This document shows positions 35,505 to 43,536 of a DNA stretch of 64,000 bases, piece by piece (position 1 is the stretch's first letter; each line of letters opens with the position of its first letter). The notes below the pieces were generated by a model, which worked only from the letters and a program-made list of their open reading frames with translations, made no database searches and was not told the DNA's origin. Source of the DNA: Tabrizicola fusiformis (GTDB lineage Bacteria; Pseudomonadota; Alphaproteobacteria; Rhodobacterales; Rhodobacteraceae). The DNA is taken from contig NZ_JABUHN010000001.1 in NCBI RefSeq assembly GCF_013328815.1, positions 248,001 to 312,000 of the forward strand. The letters are read 5' to 3'. A program made the translations under genes and the position numbers.

Positions 35505-36377
35505 TCACACCCGATCTGTGGTCTTGCGGCCGAACAGGCCCTGCGGCAGGAAGAACAGGACAAGCAGGATCACGACGAAGGCCACCGCATCCTTGTATTG
35601 CGATGACAGGTAGCCTGCGGTCAGCGCCTCGATCAGCCCGATCAGAAAACCGCCGAGCAGTGCGCCCTTGGGGTTGCCCATGCCGCCAAGCATCGCGCCG
35701 GCAAAACCCTTCAGGGCAAAGCCGATCCCCACGCCGTAAGCCGTCAGGGTGACAGGGGTGGCCAGAACGCCGCCAAGCGCCCCGATGGCTGCCGAAAGTG
35801 CGAAGGAAAGGGTCATCACGAAATTGGTGTTGATCCCGACAAGCTGCGCGGCAAGCCGGTTGTTCGCGGTTGCCATCACGGCGCGGCCCAGAAGCGTGCG
35901 GCTGAAAAACAGCCATAGCGCAAGGAAGACGGCCAGCGCCCCCGCGATCATCCACAGGCTTTGCGGCAGGATGGTCGCCCCGCCAACATGGATCGGCGTA
36001 TCGCCCGAAAAGGCCGGGAAGGTGTGGATTTGCTTGCCGAAGACCAGTTGCGCCGTTCCCTGAATGAAGATCGAGGCGCCGATGGTAATGATGATCAGCG
36101 AGACGACCGGCGCGCCCCGGGCGGGTTCGATGGCAAGCTTGTTCATGGCGACGCCCAAGGCCGAAGTCAGGACAATGGCGATCAGCGCCGCCAGCGGCAG
36201 GGGCAGGCCGGCCTCATGCGCGAACCAGGTGATCATGCCGCCGAGCATGACAAATTCGCCCTGGGCGAAGTTCACCACGTCCGAGGCGTTGTAGATGATG
36301 GTGAAGCCAAGGGCGACCAGCGCGTAGACCGCGCCGACCGTGACCCCCGAGAACAGGAATTGGATGAGTTCCGACAT
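35505..36377 (-). CDS. livH: Branched-chain-type ABC transporter permease LivH
   Basis: 290 residues from MSELIQFLFSGVTVGAVYAL with a GGAGGCGCC leader. About eight membrane helices can be placed. Family motifs are ALGFTIIYNASDVVNFAQGEFVMLG near residue 22 and the coupling segment RAVMATANNRLAAQLVGINT. It is one base upstream of livM. It is separated from the binding-protein gene by a 91-base gap with a hairpin. Confidence 0.94.
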   Translation of the reverse strand: MSELIQFLFSGVTVGAVYALVALGFTIIYNASDVVNFAQGEFVMLGGMITWFAHEAGLPLPLAALIAIVLTSALGVAMNKLAIEPARGAPVVSLIIITIGASIFIQGTAQLVFGKQIHTFPAFSGDTPIHVGGATILPQSLWMIAGALAVFLALWLFFSRTLLGRAVMATANNRLAAQLVGINTNFVMTLSFALSAAIGALGGVLATPVTLTAYGVGIGFALKGFAGAMLGGMGNPKGALLGGFLIGLIEALTAGYLSSQYKDAVAFVVILLVLFFLPQGLFGRKTTDRV

Positions 36378-36424
36378 GGCGCCTCCGGGCTTGGAAAGCG
36401 GGAGCTGACCTTGGGTGAAAGGGG

Positions 36425-36448
36425 CTCTGCGCCGCGGCGGGCGCAGAG
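36425..36448 (-). promoter_or_regulatory. Hairpin between binding-protein gene and permease genes
   Basis: CTCTGCGCC and GGCGCAGAG form a perfect 9-bp stem with a 6-base loop and no U-run. Stems in this place often protect the abundant binding-protein message from decay and lower expression of the permeases. Confidence 0.5.
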
Positions 36449-36468
36449 ACAGGGGCGGGGTGGTCAGA

Positions 36469-37608
36469 TCACTCGGCAAGCGTCCATGCGCCGCCGCGGA
36501 TCTCGAGCAGGCGGAAGGCCGACAGGTCAAGCCCAAGGTGGTCCGTGGCCGAATAGGTATAGACGCCGGTGGTGCCGGCAAGGCCGGTGGTCGCCTCGAT
36601 CGCATCGCGGATCGCGGCAGGCTCGGCCGCAGTTGCCCGCGCGATGGCATCAGACAGGATCATGAAGCCGTCATGGGCATAGCCGCCGAAGGTGCTGACC
36701 GGGGTGGCGAATTTGCCCTCGAACGCCGCCTTGTAGGCGGTGACGGCGGGTTTTTGCACATCGCCGTCTGCCAGCAATTCGGCCACCAGCAGCGCGGTGC
36801 CGGGCAGGCGGAACCCTTCCACCGCCTCGGCGCCGGCAAGGTCGATATACCCTTGCGAGGCAACGCCATGCGAGGCGTAGAACGGGATGTCCATTCCCAA
36901 CTGCCGGTAGTTCCGGGCCAGAACCGCCGCGCTCTGACCAAAGCCGGGATTGACGATTGCCTGAACGCCCTCGGTGCCGCGGATTTTCGTCAACTGCGCC
37001 GTCATGTCGGAATCCTTGGGATCATAGGTCTCGTCCGCGACGATCTCCATGCCCATCTCGGGCGCCACCAGTTTGCACTGTGCCTGCATCGAGGCGCCGA
37101 AGCCGTCGGTCGAGGCGATGATCGCCACTTTCGCAAAACCGCGCGCCTGCATGTCCGCAAAGATCTTTTGGCAGCCCATGCGGTCGGTGTGCGGGGTCTT
37201 GAAGGTGTAGGGCTTCACCGGGTCGATGATGTCGATGGCCCCGGCAAGCGAGATGAAGGGAATCCCCGCATCTTCGGCAACGGCCAGAATCGACATCGAG
37301 GTGCCGGTGGTGGTTCCGCCAATGATCGCAACCACCTCGTCGTCCTCAATCAGCCGGGTGGCGAAAGTGCGCGCCTTGTTGGGGTCGCCGGCATCGTCAT
37401 AAAGCACCAGCGTCACGGTCTCGCCGTTGATGCCGCCCTTGCCGTTCACCTCTTCGATCAGCATTTCCAGCGTTTTCGCCTCGGGGTCCCCAAGGGCCCC
37501 CGCAGGTCCGGTGGCCGAAACCGAAGCGCCGATCCTGATTTCGGCCACGGCGGGCAGCGCGCCTGCCAGCACGAACAGTCCGGCGATGATCGCCTTTGTC
37601 GGTGTCAT
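36469..37608 (-). CDS. Periplasmic substrate-binding protein of the Liv-type importer
   Basis: 379 residues from MTPTKAIIAGLFVLAGALPA, a signal peptide cleaved near AVA/EIRIG; GAGGAGGAAGAC precedes the ATG. The type I periplasmic-binding fold is evident in EIRIGASVSATGPAGALGDP, LIEDDEVVAIIGGTTTGTSM, YTFKTPHTDRMGCQKIFADM and VQAIVNPGFGQSAAVLARNY. The ligand is not predictable; these proteins bind amino acids, aromatic acids or amides. It is the first gene of the transporter operon and divergent from the Rieske dioxygenase. The promoter has candidate TetR operators, so uptake and catabolism are probably induced together. Confidence 0.92.
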   Translation of the reverse strand: MTPTKAIIAGLFVLAGALPAVAEIRIGASVSATGPAGALGDPEAKTLEMLIEEVNGKGGINGETVTLVLYDDAGDPNKARTFATRLIEDDEVVAIIGGTTTGTSMSILAVAEDAGIPFISLAGAIDIIDPVKPYTFKTPHTDRMGCQKIFADMQARGFAKVAIIASTDGFGASMQAQCKLVAPEMGMEIVADETYDPKDSDMTAQLTKIRGTEGVQAIVNPGFGQSAAVLARNYRQLGMDIPFYASHGVASQGYIDLAGAEAVEGFRLPGTALLVAELLADGDVQKPAVTAYKAAFEGKFATPVSTFGGYAHDGFMILSDAIARATAAEPAAIRDAIEATTGLAGTTGVYTYSATDHLGLDLSAFRLLEIRGGAWTLAE

Positions 37609-37630
37609 GTCTTCCTCCTCCCTGGAGATT

Positions 37631-37678
37631 CGTTCGGCCATGTTCGGATATTATAAGACCGATCGTTCGGAGTAATTA
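37631..37678 (-). promoter_or_regulatory. Promoter of the importer operon with operator-like half-sites
   Basis: On the minus strand a perfect -10 box TATAAT (37650-37655) has a weak -35 (TAATTA, 37673-37678) 17 bases upstream. The palindrome CCGATCGTTCGG (37659-37670) lies between them. Two more half-sites, CGTTCGG (37631-37637) and TGTTCGG (37641-37647), lie downstream of the -10 box. The same motif occurs at the other promoters of the cluster. Confidence 0.65.
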
Positions 37679-37824
37679 TCAGAAGTTGAATCTGACATCC
37701 AGAGATTTTTTGCGCCCGGATTTTTGTGCGGCATGTCAGGGAAGTGATTGGTAAAGCTTATACATTATGAATATTTTTCCTCTTCTGGCGTGAGGCATGT
37801 TGATTTTCTCTTGGCAAAGAATGC

Positions 37825-37867
37825 TTGACAGCCCATTTTTCGAACAATAAATCGAATGAGCGTTCGG
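37825..37867 (+). promoter_or_regulatory. Promoter of the dioxygenase operon with operator-like site
   Basis: TTGACA (37825-37830) is a consensus -35 box, with an AT-rich -10 region (ATAAAT, about 37847-37852) 16 bases further on. ATGAGCGTTCGG (37856-37867), 9 of 12 bases to CCGAACGTTCGG, covers the expected start point. CGAAC (37841-37845) is a further half-site. Confidence 0.6.
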
Positions 37868-37899
37868 CAAATTATAGCCGCTATCAGGAGCAAGCCGCC

Positions 37900-39177
37900 A
37901 TGTTGAACACAGAGACAAGGCCCGCAGGGAAGGTTGACTACAGCGCCCTGATCGAACCGACCCGAATCAACAGCCGCCTCTATACCGATCCCGATATCTT
38001 TCAGGAGGAGATGGAGAAGATCTGGTATCGCAGCTGGGTCTATGTCGGCCATGTCAGTGAGGTGCCGAACCGCAATGACTATGTGACCAAGAGCATCGGC
38101 CCGACGCCGGTGTTGCTGGTGCGCGACCGCAATGACGAGATCAGGCTGCTGCTGAACAAATGCCCGCATCGTGGCAATCAGCTTTGCGCCTATCGTCAGG
38201 GCAATCGCGCGACCTTCACCTGCCCCTACCACTCCTGGACCTTCTCGAACACCGGCGACCTGATGGGCTATGCCTTGGCCGACGGATATGAAGGCGCGTC
38301 AAAGACCGGGGTGGGGCTGGGCAAGGTGCCGCGCATCGCCATCTATCGCGGCTTCGTCTTCGGCTCTTTCGCCGAAACCGGCCCCACGCTTGAGGAACAT
38401 CTGGGCGGCGCGAAGGCGGCACTTGACCAGCTTTGCGACAACGCGCCGACCGGCGAGCTGGACCTGCGTGCGGGTTTCTTGCAACACCGCACCAAAGCCA
38501 ACTGGAAGTTCATGGTCGAGAATGAGACCGATGGCTATCACCCCGGCTTCGTTCACGGCTCGATCTTTCAGGTCACCAAAAGCGGCATTGCCAACCTCTA
38601 TGGCAAGGATTCGATCGCGCTGACCCGCGATTATGGCAACGGCCATACCGAATTTGATCTGCGCCCCGAGTGGCGCCGCATCGACAAGCCGCTGAACTGG
38701 TTCGGCACCACGGCAGACCGGCTGCCCGATTACGTCGCGGCGATGAATGCGGCCTATGGGCCGGATCGTGCGCGCCAGATCATGATCGACGGCTCGCCGC
38801 ACACCATGATCTTCCCGAACCTCTTCATCGCTGAAATCCAGATGTTCGTGATCCAGCCGATCTCGGTCGATGAAAGCATCCAGCATGTTACGGCGGTGCA
38901 GTTCAAGGACGCGCCCGACATCAACCGCCGCCTGCGGCAGCAGACCATGGGGTCGGTCGGCCCTGCGGGGTTCCTGTTGGCCGACGATACCGAGATGTAT
39001 GAACGCAACCACCGCGGCGCCCGCATCCGCGACCCGGAATGGTTGGTTCTGACGCGCGGCCTGCACCGCGAGCGCAAGGACGAGAACGGCTACACCATTG
39101 CCCATTCCACCGATGAGGTGCCGCAGCGCGGCATCTGGCGCCACTACCTTTCGCTGATGCAGGAGCAACCCGCATGA
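37900..39177 (+). CDS. Rieske aromatic-ring-hydroxylating dioxygenase, alpha subunit
   Basis: 425 residues from MLNTETRPAGKVDYSAL with CAGGAG upstream. The Rieske [2Fe-2S] ligands are Cys88, His90, Cys108 and His111 in NKCPHRGNQL and FTCPYHSWTF. The catalytic domain has the iron ligands His214 and His219 and the bridging Asp211 in ENETDGYHPGFVHGSIF. It inserts both atoms of O2 into an aromatic ring to give a cis-dihydrodiol. It overlaps the beta-subunit gene by four bases; ferredoxin and reductase genes are in the same cluster. In the ipf pathway the corresponding enzyme acts on an arylpropionyl-CoA at the substituted carbon; a CoA-ester substrate is inferred here from the neighbours. Confidence 0.93.
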   Translation: MLNTETRPAGKVDYSALIEPTRINSRLYTDPDIFQEEMEKIWYRSWVYVGHVSEVPNRNDYVTKSIGPTPVLLVRDRNDEIRLLLNKCPHRGNQLCAYRQGNRATFTCPYHSWTFSNTGDLMGYALADGYEGASKTGVGLGKVPRIAIYRGFVFGSFAETGPTLEEHLGGAKAALDQLCDNAPTGELDLRAGFLQHRTKANWKFMVENETDGYHPGFVHGSIFQVTKSGIANLYGKDSIALTRDYGNGHTEFDLRPEWRRIDKPLNWFGTTADRLPDYVAAMNAAYGPDRARQIMIDGSPHTMIFPNLFIAEIQMFVIQPISVDESIQHVTAVQFKDAPDINRRLRQQTMGSVGPAGFLLADDTEMYERNHRGARIRDPEWLVLTRGLHRERKDENGYTIAHSTDEVPQRGIWRHYLSLMQEQPA

Positions 39178-39701
39178 CCGCGCAAATTGCCATCGCCACG
39201 GCCGACAACGACCTGCGTGCGCTCGATCCCGTCGCGCTGCACCACAATGTCGCGCAATTCCTGTTTCACGAAGCCCGGCTTGCTGACAGCCATGATTATG
39301 ACGGCTGGGACGCACTTTGGGAGGAGGACGGCATCTATTGGGTGCCGGCCAACGGGATGGACACTGATCCCGAAACGCAGATGTCGGTGCTGTATGACAA
39401 CCGCTCGCGCATCCATGTGCGGATCGAGCAGTTGAAGACCGGGCGGCGCCATACCCAGACGCCGCGTTCGGAACTGGCACGGCTGATCTCGAACATCGAG
39501 ATCGGCGAGGTCGCGGCTGCCGAAGTTACCGTTTTCGCCAACAGCATGATCTACGAAGACAATCTGCGGGGCGAAACCGTCTGGGCTGCCCGCAACGAAT
39601 ATCGGCTGCGGCTGGTGAACGGGAACTTCCGACTGGTGCGCAAGAAGATCGCGCTCGTCAACAACGGCAAGCCGATGTTCACGCTTTCCTTCCTTGTCTG
39701 A
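39174..39701 (+). CDS. Aromatic-ring-hydroxylating dioxygenase, beta subunit
   Basis: 175 residues with the NTF2-like cone fold of small subunits: HHNVAQFLFHEARLADSHDY, WDALWEEDGIYWVPANG, and the RHTQTPRSELARLISNIEIG and RLVRKKIALVNNGK segments. It has no metal site of its own and holds the alpha3beta3 oligomer together. The start overlaps the alpha stop as ATGA. This length and the conserved YDGWDALW region match beta subunits of benzoate/phenylacetate-type systems rather than naphthalene-type ones. Confidence 0.92.
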   Translation: MTAQIAIATADNDLRALDPVALHHNVAQFLFHEARLADSHDYDGWDALWEEDGIYWVPANGMDTDPETQMSVLYDNRSRIHVRIEQLKTGRRHTQTPRSELARLISNIEIGEVAAAEVTVFANSMIYEDNLRGETVWAARNEYRLRLVNGNFRLVRKKIALVNNGKPMFTLSFLV

Positions 39702-39710
39702 GGAACCTTC

Positions 39711-40517
39711 ATGACTCTCTCCGAAATCTGGATTGGCGAAGGGCCGGTGCTGCTTCACCGCAATGGCCCCGTGGCCACGATCACGCTGAACCGCCCCGAG
39801 GCGGCCAATGGCATGAACATCGTCTTCATGAAGGCCCTGCATCAGGCCGTGATGCGCTGTCACCGCGAGCCGGGCCTGCGGGTGGTGCATCTGCGCGGCG
39901 CCGGGCGCAATTTCTGTGCCGGAGGCGATGTGCGGGAGTTTGCCGCGATGGGCGAGGGTCTGGGTGATTTCCTGCGTGAAGTCACGGCATGGCTGCAAAT
40001 GGCGGTTGGGGCATTGATCCGTCTGGATGCCGTGGTGGTGACCGAGGTTCAGGGCTTTGCGGCGGGCGGCGGGGGCTTGGGTCTCGTCTGCGCCTCGGAT
40101 GTGGTGATTGCGGGTGAGGGCGCCAGGTTTCTGGCTGGCGCCACGCGCGTCGGCATGGCGCCCGACGGCGGCGCTTCGGTGATCCTGCCGCATCTTGTGG
40201 GTTTGCGCCGCGCGGCCGAAATCATGCTGTCGAACCGCATCGTCGATGCCGCCGAGGCCGAGCGGATCGGCCTGATCACGCGGGTGGTTCCCGATGCCGA
40301 TCTGGCCGGGGCAGCCGCGCGCACTGTCGCCGTATATGCCGAGGGTGCCCCCATGGCGATGGCCGCGACCAAGCGGCTGCTGTGGAACGCCATCGAGGTC
40401 GAGCGCGCCCTGCCCGAAGAGGCCCGCACCGTTGCCGGCCTTTCGGCCTCTGCCGACAGCCGGGAAGGGCTGGCTGCGGTGATCGACAAGCGCAAGCCCG
40501 TGTTCCGGGGGCTGTGA
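39711..40517 (+). CDS. Crotonase-fold protein (enoyl-CoA isomerase-like) lacking the hydratase glutamates
   Basis: 268 residues with ATITLNRPEAANGMN, the oxyanion-hole segments GRNFCAGGDVREF and GFAAGGGGLGLV, and GMAPDGGASVILPHLVG. In hydratases the second loop ends GGGxE and the fourth has PE; here these are Leu/Gly and Pro-Asp. Loss of the first Glu with an Asp at the second site is the pattern of PaaG-type isomerases. It probably shifts a double bond or remodels a dihydrodiol-CoA rather than hydrates. It follows the beta subunit by nine bases. A second, closer PaaG relative lies at 50547. Confidence 0.85.
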   Translation: MTLSEIWIGEGPVLLHRNGPVATITLNRPEAANGMNIVFMKALHQAVMRCHREPGLRVVHLRGAGRNFCAGGDVREFAAMGEGLGDFLREVTAWLQMAVGALIRLDAVVVTEVQGFAAGGGGLGLVCASDVVIAGEGARFLAGATRVGMAPDGGASVILPHLVGLRRAAEIMLSNRIVDAAEAERIGLITRVVPDADLAGAAARTVAVYAEGAPMAMAATKRLLWNAIEVERALPEEARTVAGLSASADSREGLAAVIDKRKPVFRGL

Positions 40518-40519
40518 CC

Positions 40520-41239
40520 ATGCGTTCCGCGCTGGTGACAGGCGGCGCCAGCGGCATCGGCGCGGCAACTGTGCGCAAGCTGTGCCTTGAGGGCAATGCC
40601 GTCACGTTCTGCGACAGGGATGTCGCGGCAGGTCAGGCCCTTGCCGCCGCGACCGGCGCGGAATTCGTCGCGGTGGACGCGGCTGACCCCGCCGCGGTCT
40701 CTGCGCTGTTTCATGGCCGCGTGCCGTTCGGCATTCTGGTCAACAATGTCGGCGCCGATCAGCACGCCTTCTTCACCGCCACCGGCCCCGAGGATTGGCG
40801 GCGCCTGCTGGCGGTCAATCTGGAAAGCGCCTTCGCCTTCACGCTGGGTGCCTTGCCCGGGATGCAGGCGGCGCGGTTCGGGCGGATCGTCAATGTCTCG
40901 TCCGAGGCGGCACGGCTCGGTTCGAAAGGCGGTTCGGTCTATGCCGCCGCCAAGGCCGGTCTTCTGGGCTTTACCCGTTCCATCGCGCGCGAGAATGCCC
41001 GCTATGGCATCACCGTGAACGCCGTGCTGCCGGGGCCGATCCACACACCCATGGTTGACCGCGCGGTTGCCGATGTCGGTGAGAAGATCCTTACGGACAT
41101 GGCGGCGATGACCCTGCTGCGCCGTTTGGGGCAGCCTGAAGAGGTTGCCCATGCCATCGCCTTTTTCTGCACGGAAGCCGCTGGCTTCATCACCGGCGAG
41201 GCGCTGGGCGTCTCGGGCGGGATGGGCTGCGGCGCCTGA
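40520..41239 (+). CDS. Short-chain dehydrogenase/reductase
   Basis: 239 residues. The NAD(P) motif TGGASGIG is near residue 6, NNVG marks the fourth strand, and the catalytic Ser-Tyr-Lys set is complete in NVSSEAARLGSKGGSVYAAAKAG. The C-terminal GEALGVSGGMG closes the fold. It is in tandem with the dioxygenase genes, so it may oxidise the cis-dihydrodiol or a 3-hydroxyacyl-CoA. CDR near residue 35, after the second strand, suggests NAD preference, which is inferred. Confidence 0.9.
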   Translation: MRSALVTGGASGIGAATVRKLCLEGNAVTFCDRDVAAGQALAAATGAEFVAVDAADPAAVSALFHGRVPFGILVNNVGADQHAFFTATGPEDWRRLLAVNLESAFAFTLGALPGMQAARFGRIVNVSSEAARLGSKGGSVYAAAKAGLLGFTRSIARENARYGITVNAVLPGPIHTPMVDRAVADVGEKILTDMAAMTLLRRLGQPEEVAHAIAFFCTEAAGFITGEALGVSGGMGCGA

Positions 41240-41257
41240 GGCTGCTGGAGCAAGAGA

Positions 41258-41575
41258 ATGACAAAAGTGACCTTCATCACCGCAGGCGGGCAGGCCCAGA
41301 CTGTTGAGGCTGGCGCGGGCCTCAGCCTGATGGAAAGCGCGCGCCGGGCCAATGTGCGCGGCATCATTGCGGAATGCGGCGGCGCCTGTGCCTGCGCCAC
41401 CTGCCATGTGCATGTGGCCGAGGAATGGCTGGCCCTTGTCGGTGCGCCTGACGAGATGGAACGCGAAATGCTGGATTTCGCCAATGATATCCGGCCGAAT
41501 TCGCGGCTGTCCTGCCAGATCAGGATCACCGCTGCCCTTGACGGGCTGGTTGTCCGTATCCCCGAGGAGGTGTGA
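41258..41575 (+). CDS. [2Fe-2S] ferredoxin, adrenodoxin/putidaredoxin type
   Basis: 105 residues. The cluster ligands are Cys40, Cys46, Cys49 and Cys86 (CxxxxxCxxC then 36 residues), the vertebrate/putidaredoxin-type spacing; an extra Cys44 is between the first two. It accepts electrons from the FAD reductase at 46581 and passes them to the Rieske centre. The dioxygenase is thus a three-component system with a non-Rieske ferredoxin. It has GGAG eight bases before ATG, and its stop overlaps the next start. Confidence 0.93.
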   Translation: MTKVTFITAGGQAQTVEAGAGLSLMESARRANVRGIIAECGGACACATCHVHVAEEWLALVGAPDEMEREMLDFANDIRPNSRLSCQIRITAALDGLVVRIPEEV

Positions 41576-42351
41576 TGACCGATCCTGCTGAACCGCGCAG
41601 CGTGCTGATCGTCGGCGGCACCTCTGGCGTCGGTCTTGCCACGGCCCGTCGCTTTGCTTCCCAAGGGGGGGCGCAAGTCACGATCGTCGGGCGGGATGCT
41701 GCCCGTGGAAAAGCGGCCATGGCGACGCTGGCTGCCGCCTTCCCCGAAACCGGGCCGAAGCTGGTGCTGGGCGATGCCAACACCGCAGAAGGGGCAGAGC
41801 GGATCATCGCCGAGACGCTGGCGCTTCGCGGGCGGGTCGATGTGCTGGTGGTGGCCACCGTCGGCGCGGCACTGCCCGATCTGCTGGCCGATATTCCGAC
41901 CGGGCGCCTTGCCCGGGATCTGACAGAGCAGGCGCTTAGCCCGATGCTGATGGCGCGGGCCGTTCTGCCTGTGATGCGGTCACAGCGTTCGGGGGCAATC
42001 ATCACCGTCGCCTCGGATGCGGGCAAGGTCGCCACACCCGGAGAGACGATCATCGGCGCCGCCATGGCTGCAATCATCATGTTCAGCCGCACGCTGGCGA
42101 TGGAGGCCAAGCGGGACGGAATCCGTGTGAACTGCGTGACCCCTTCGCTGATCCGGGGAACGGGCACGCATGACCGCCTCTTCGCGCATCCCTTTGCGGC
42201 GCGGCTGTTTGAAAAGGCGGCGCAGATGGCCGCGCTTGGCGTGGCCGAGGCCGAAGATTTGGCCGCATTGATCCACTTCCTTGCCAGCCCCGGGGCCGCC
42301 CGCATCACCGGGCAGGCGATCAGCGTGAACGGCGGTATTTCGGCCCAATGA
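41575..42351 (+). CDS. SDR-family protein without the catalytic Tyr and Lys
   Basis: 258 residues from MTDPAEPRSVLIVGGTSGVG. The cofactor motif GGTSGVG and the closing ITGQAISVNGGI are normal. The active-site segment reads VASDAGKVATPGETIIGAAM, where YxxxK should be; Tyr is Ile and Lys is Met, while the Ser is kept. The protein probably binds NAD(P) but is not a standard dehydrogenase. It may be a regulatory or structural partner, or use other residues. It overlaps the ferredoxin stop by one base, so it is co-expressed with the dioxygenase system. Confidence 0.85.
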   Translation: MTDPAEPRSVLIVGGTSGVGLATARRFASQGGAQVTIVGRDAARGKAAMATLAAAFPETGPKLVLGDANTAEGAERIIAETLALRGRVDVLVVATVGAALPDLLADIPTGRLARDLTEQALSPMLMARAVLPVMRSQRSGAIITVASDAGKVATPGETIIGAAMAAIIMFSRTLAMEAKRDGIRVNCVTPSLIRGTGTHDRLFAHPFAARLFEKAAQMAALGVAEAEDLAALIHFLASPGAARITGQAISVNGGISAQ

Positions 42352-42367
42352 GACGAAGGGGAAACTC

Positions 42368-43522
42368 ATGTCCGGCGCGTTGAGCGGTTTGCGCATCATC
42401 GAGATGGTCGGGCTTGGCCCGGCCCCTTTCGCGGCCATGATGCTGGCCGACCACGGGGCGGAGGTCATCCGCATCCATGCAAAGGGGCAGAAGCCGGACT
42501 TTCCGTTGCTGAACGGCCGGTTCGACGTTCTGGGGCGCAACCGCCACTCGCTGTCCATCGACTTGCGGGCCGAAGGGGCGGCAGACCTGCTGCTGGATCT
42601 GGTGGCACAGGCGGACGGGTTGATCGAAGGCTTTCGCCCCGGCGTGATGGAGCGGCTGGGACTTGGCCCCGACCCATGCCTGATCCGCAATCCTGTCCTT
42701 GCCTATGGCCGGATGACCGGCTGGGGGCAGGGCGGGCCGATGGCGCAACAGGCCGGGCATGACATGAACTATCTGGGGCTGACGGGCGGGCTTCACGCCA
42801 TCGGCCCCGCGGATCGTCCGCCAGTGGTGCCGCTGAACTATGTCGCGGATTTCGGCGGCGGCGGCATGTTGCTGGCCTTCGGAATGCTGTCGGCGGTGCT
42901 GTCGGCACGTCAGACCGGGCGCGGTCAGGTCATCGACGCGGCCATGGTTGACGGGGCCTCGCTGCTGACCTCGATGTTCTGGGGCTTTCGCGCCGGGGGG
43001 GCATGGTCGGACCGGCGTGAGGCCAATCTGCTGGACGGCGGCGCCTATTTCTACGCGACCTATGCCTGTGCGGATGGCCGCTTCCTCGCCGTTGCCTGTG
43101 TGGAGAAGCGGTTTCACGACATTCTGCTGGATCGGCTGGGTCTTGATCCGGCGATCTTCAGCCATATGCGCGACCCGTCGGTCTGGCCGGACCGCCGCGC
43201 GCGGCTGGCTGCCTTGCTGGCGACGCGGCCACGCGACCATTGGGCGGACATGTTCGTCGGCAGCGATGCCTGCGTCTCGCCGGTGCTGGATTGGGACGAG
43301 GCTGCGGCCCATCCGCAGGCCGTCGCCCGGGAGGCTTTTGTTACGGTCGATGGGGTGGTTCAGCCTGCCCCCGCCCCGCGCCTCAGCGTGACGCCCGCCC
43401 CGATGCCGCAGGCGGCGGTCACCCCCGGCAGCCAGTCCGGCAGCATTCTGCGCGAATGGGGCGTCGCCTCGGACCGAATTGCGGCGGCGCTTGACAGCGG
43501 AATGATTGGCGGGGCCCCCTGA
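42368..43522 (+). CDS. Alpha-methylacyl-CoA racemase (CaiB/BaiF family)
   Basis: 384 residues. The family III CoA-transferase fold opens with LSGLRIIEMVGLGPAPFAAM. The racemase catalytic pair is His131 in QQAGHDMNYLGLTGGL and Asp161 in YVADFGGGGMLLAFG. The 30-residue spacing matches His126/Asp156 of the mycobacterial racemase, and the GHDxNY signature separates racemases from CoA-transferases. It interconverts R and S 2-methylacyl-CoA, or 2-arylpropionyl-CoA. Its presence suggests that the pathway substrate has an alpha-methyl stereocentre. It is the last gene of the dioxygenase operon. Confidence 0.9.
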   Translation: MSGALSGLRIIEMVGLGPAPFAAMMLADHGAEVIRIHAKGQKPDFPLLNGRFDVLGRNRHSLSIDLRAEGAADLLLDLVAQADGLIEGFRPGVMERLGLGPDPCLIRNPVLAYGRMTGWGQGGPMAQQAGHDMNYLGLTGGLHAIGPADRPPVVPLNYVADFGGGGMLLAFGMLSAVLSARQTGRGQVIDAAMVDGASLLTSMFWGFRAGGAWSDRREANLLDGGAYFYATYACADGRFLAVACVEKRFHDILLDRLGLDPAIFSHMRDPSVWPDRRARLAALLATRPRDHWADMFVGSDACVSPVLDWDEAAAHPQAVAREAFVTVDGVVQPAPAPRLSVTPAPMPQAAVTPGSQSGSILREWGVASDRIAAALDSGMIGGAP

Positions 43523-43536
43523 CGGGGCCGTGCCGC

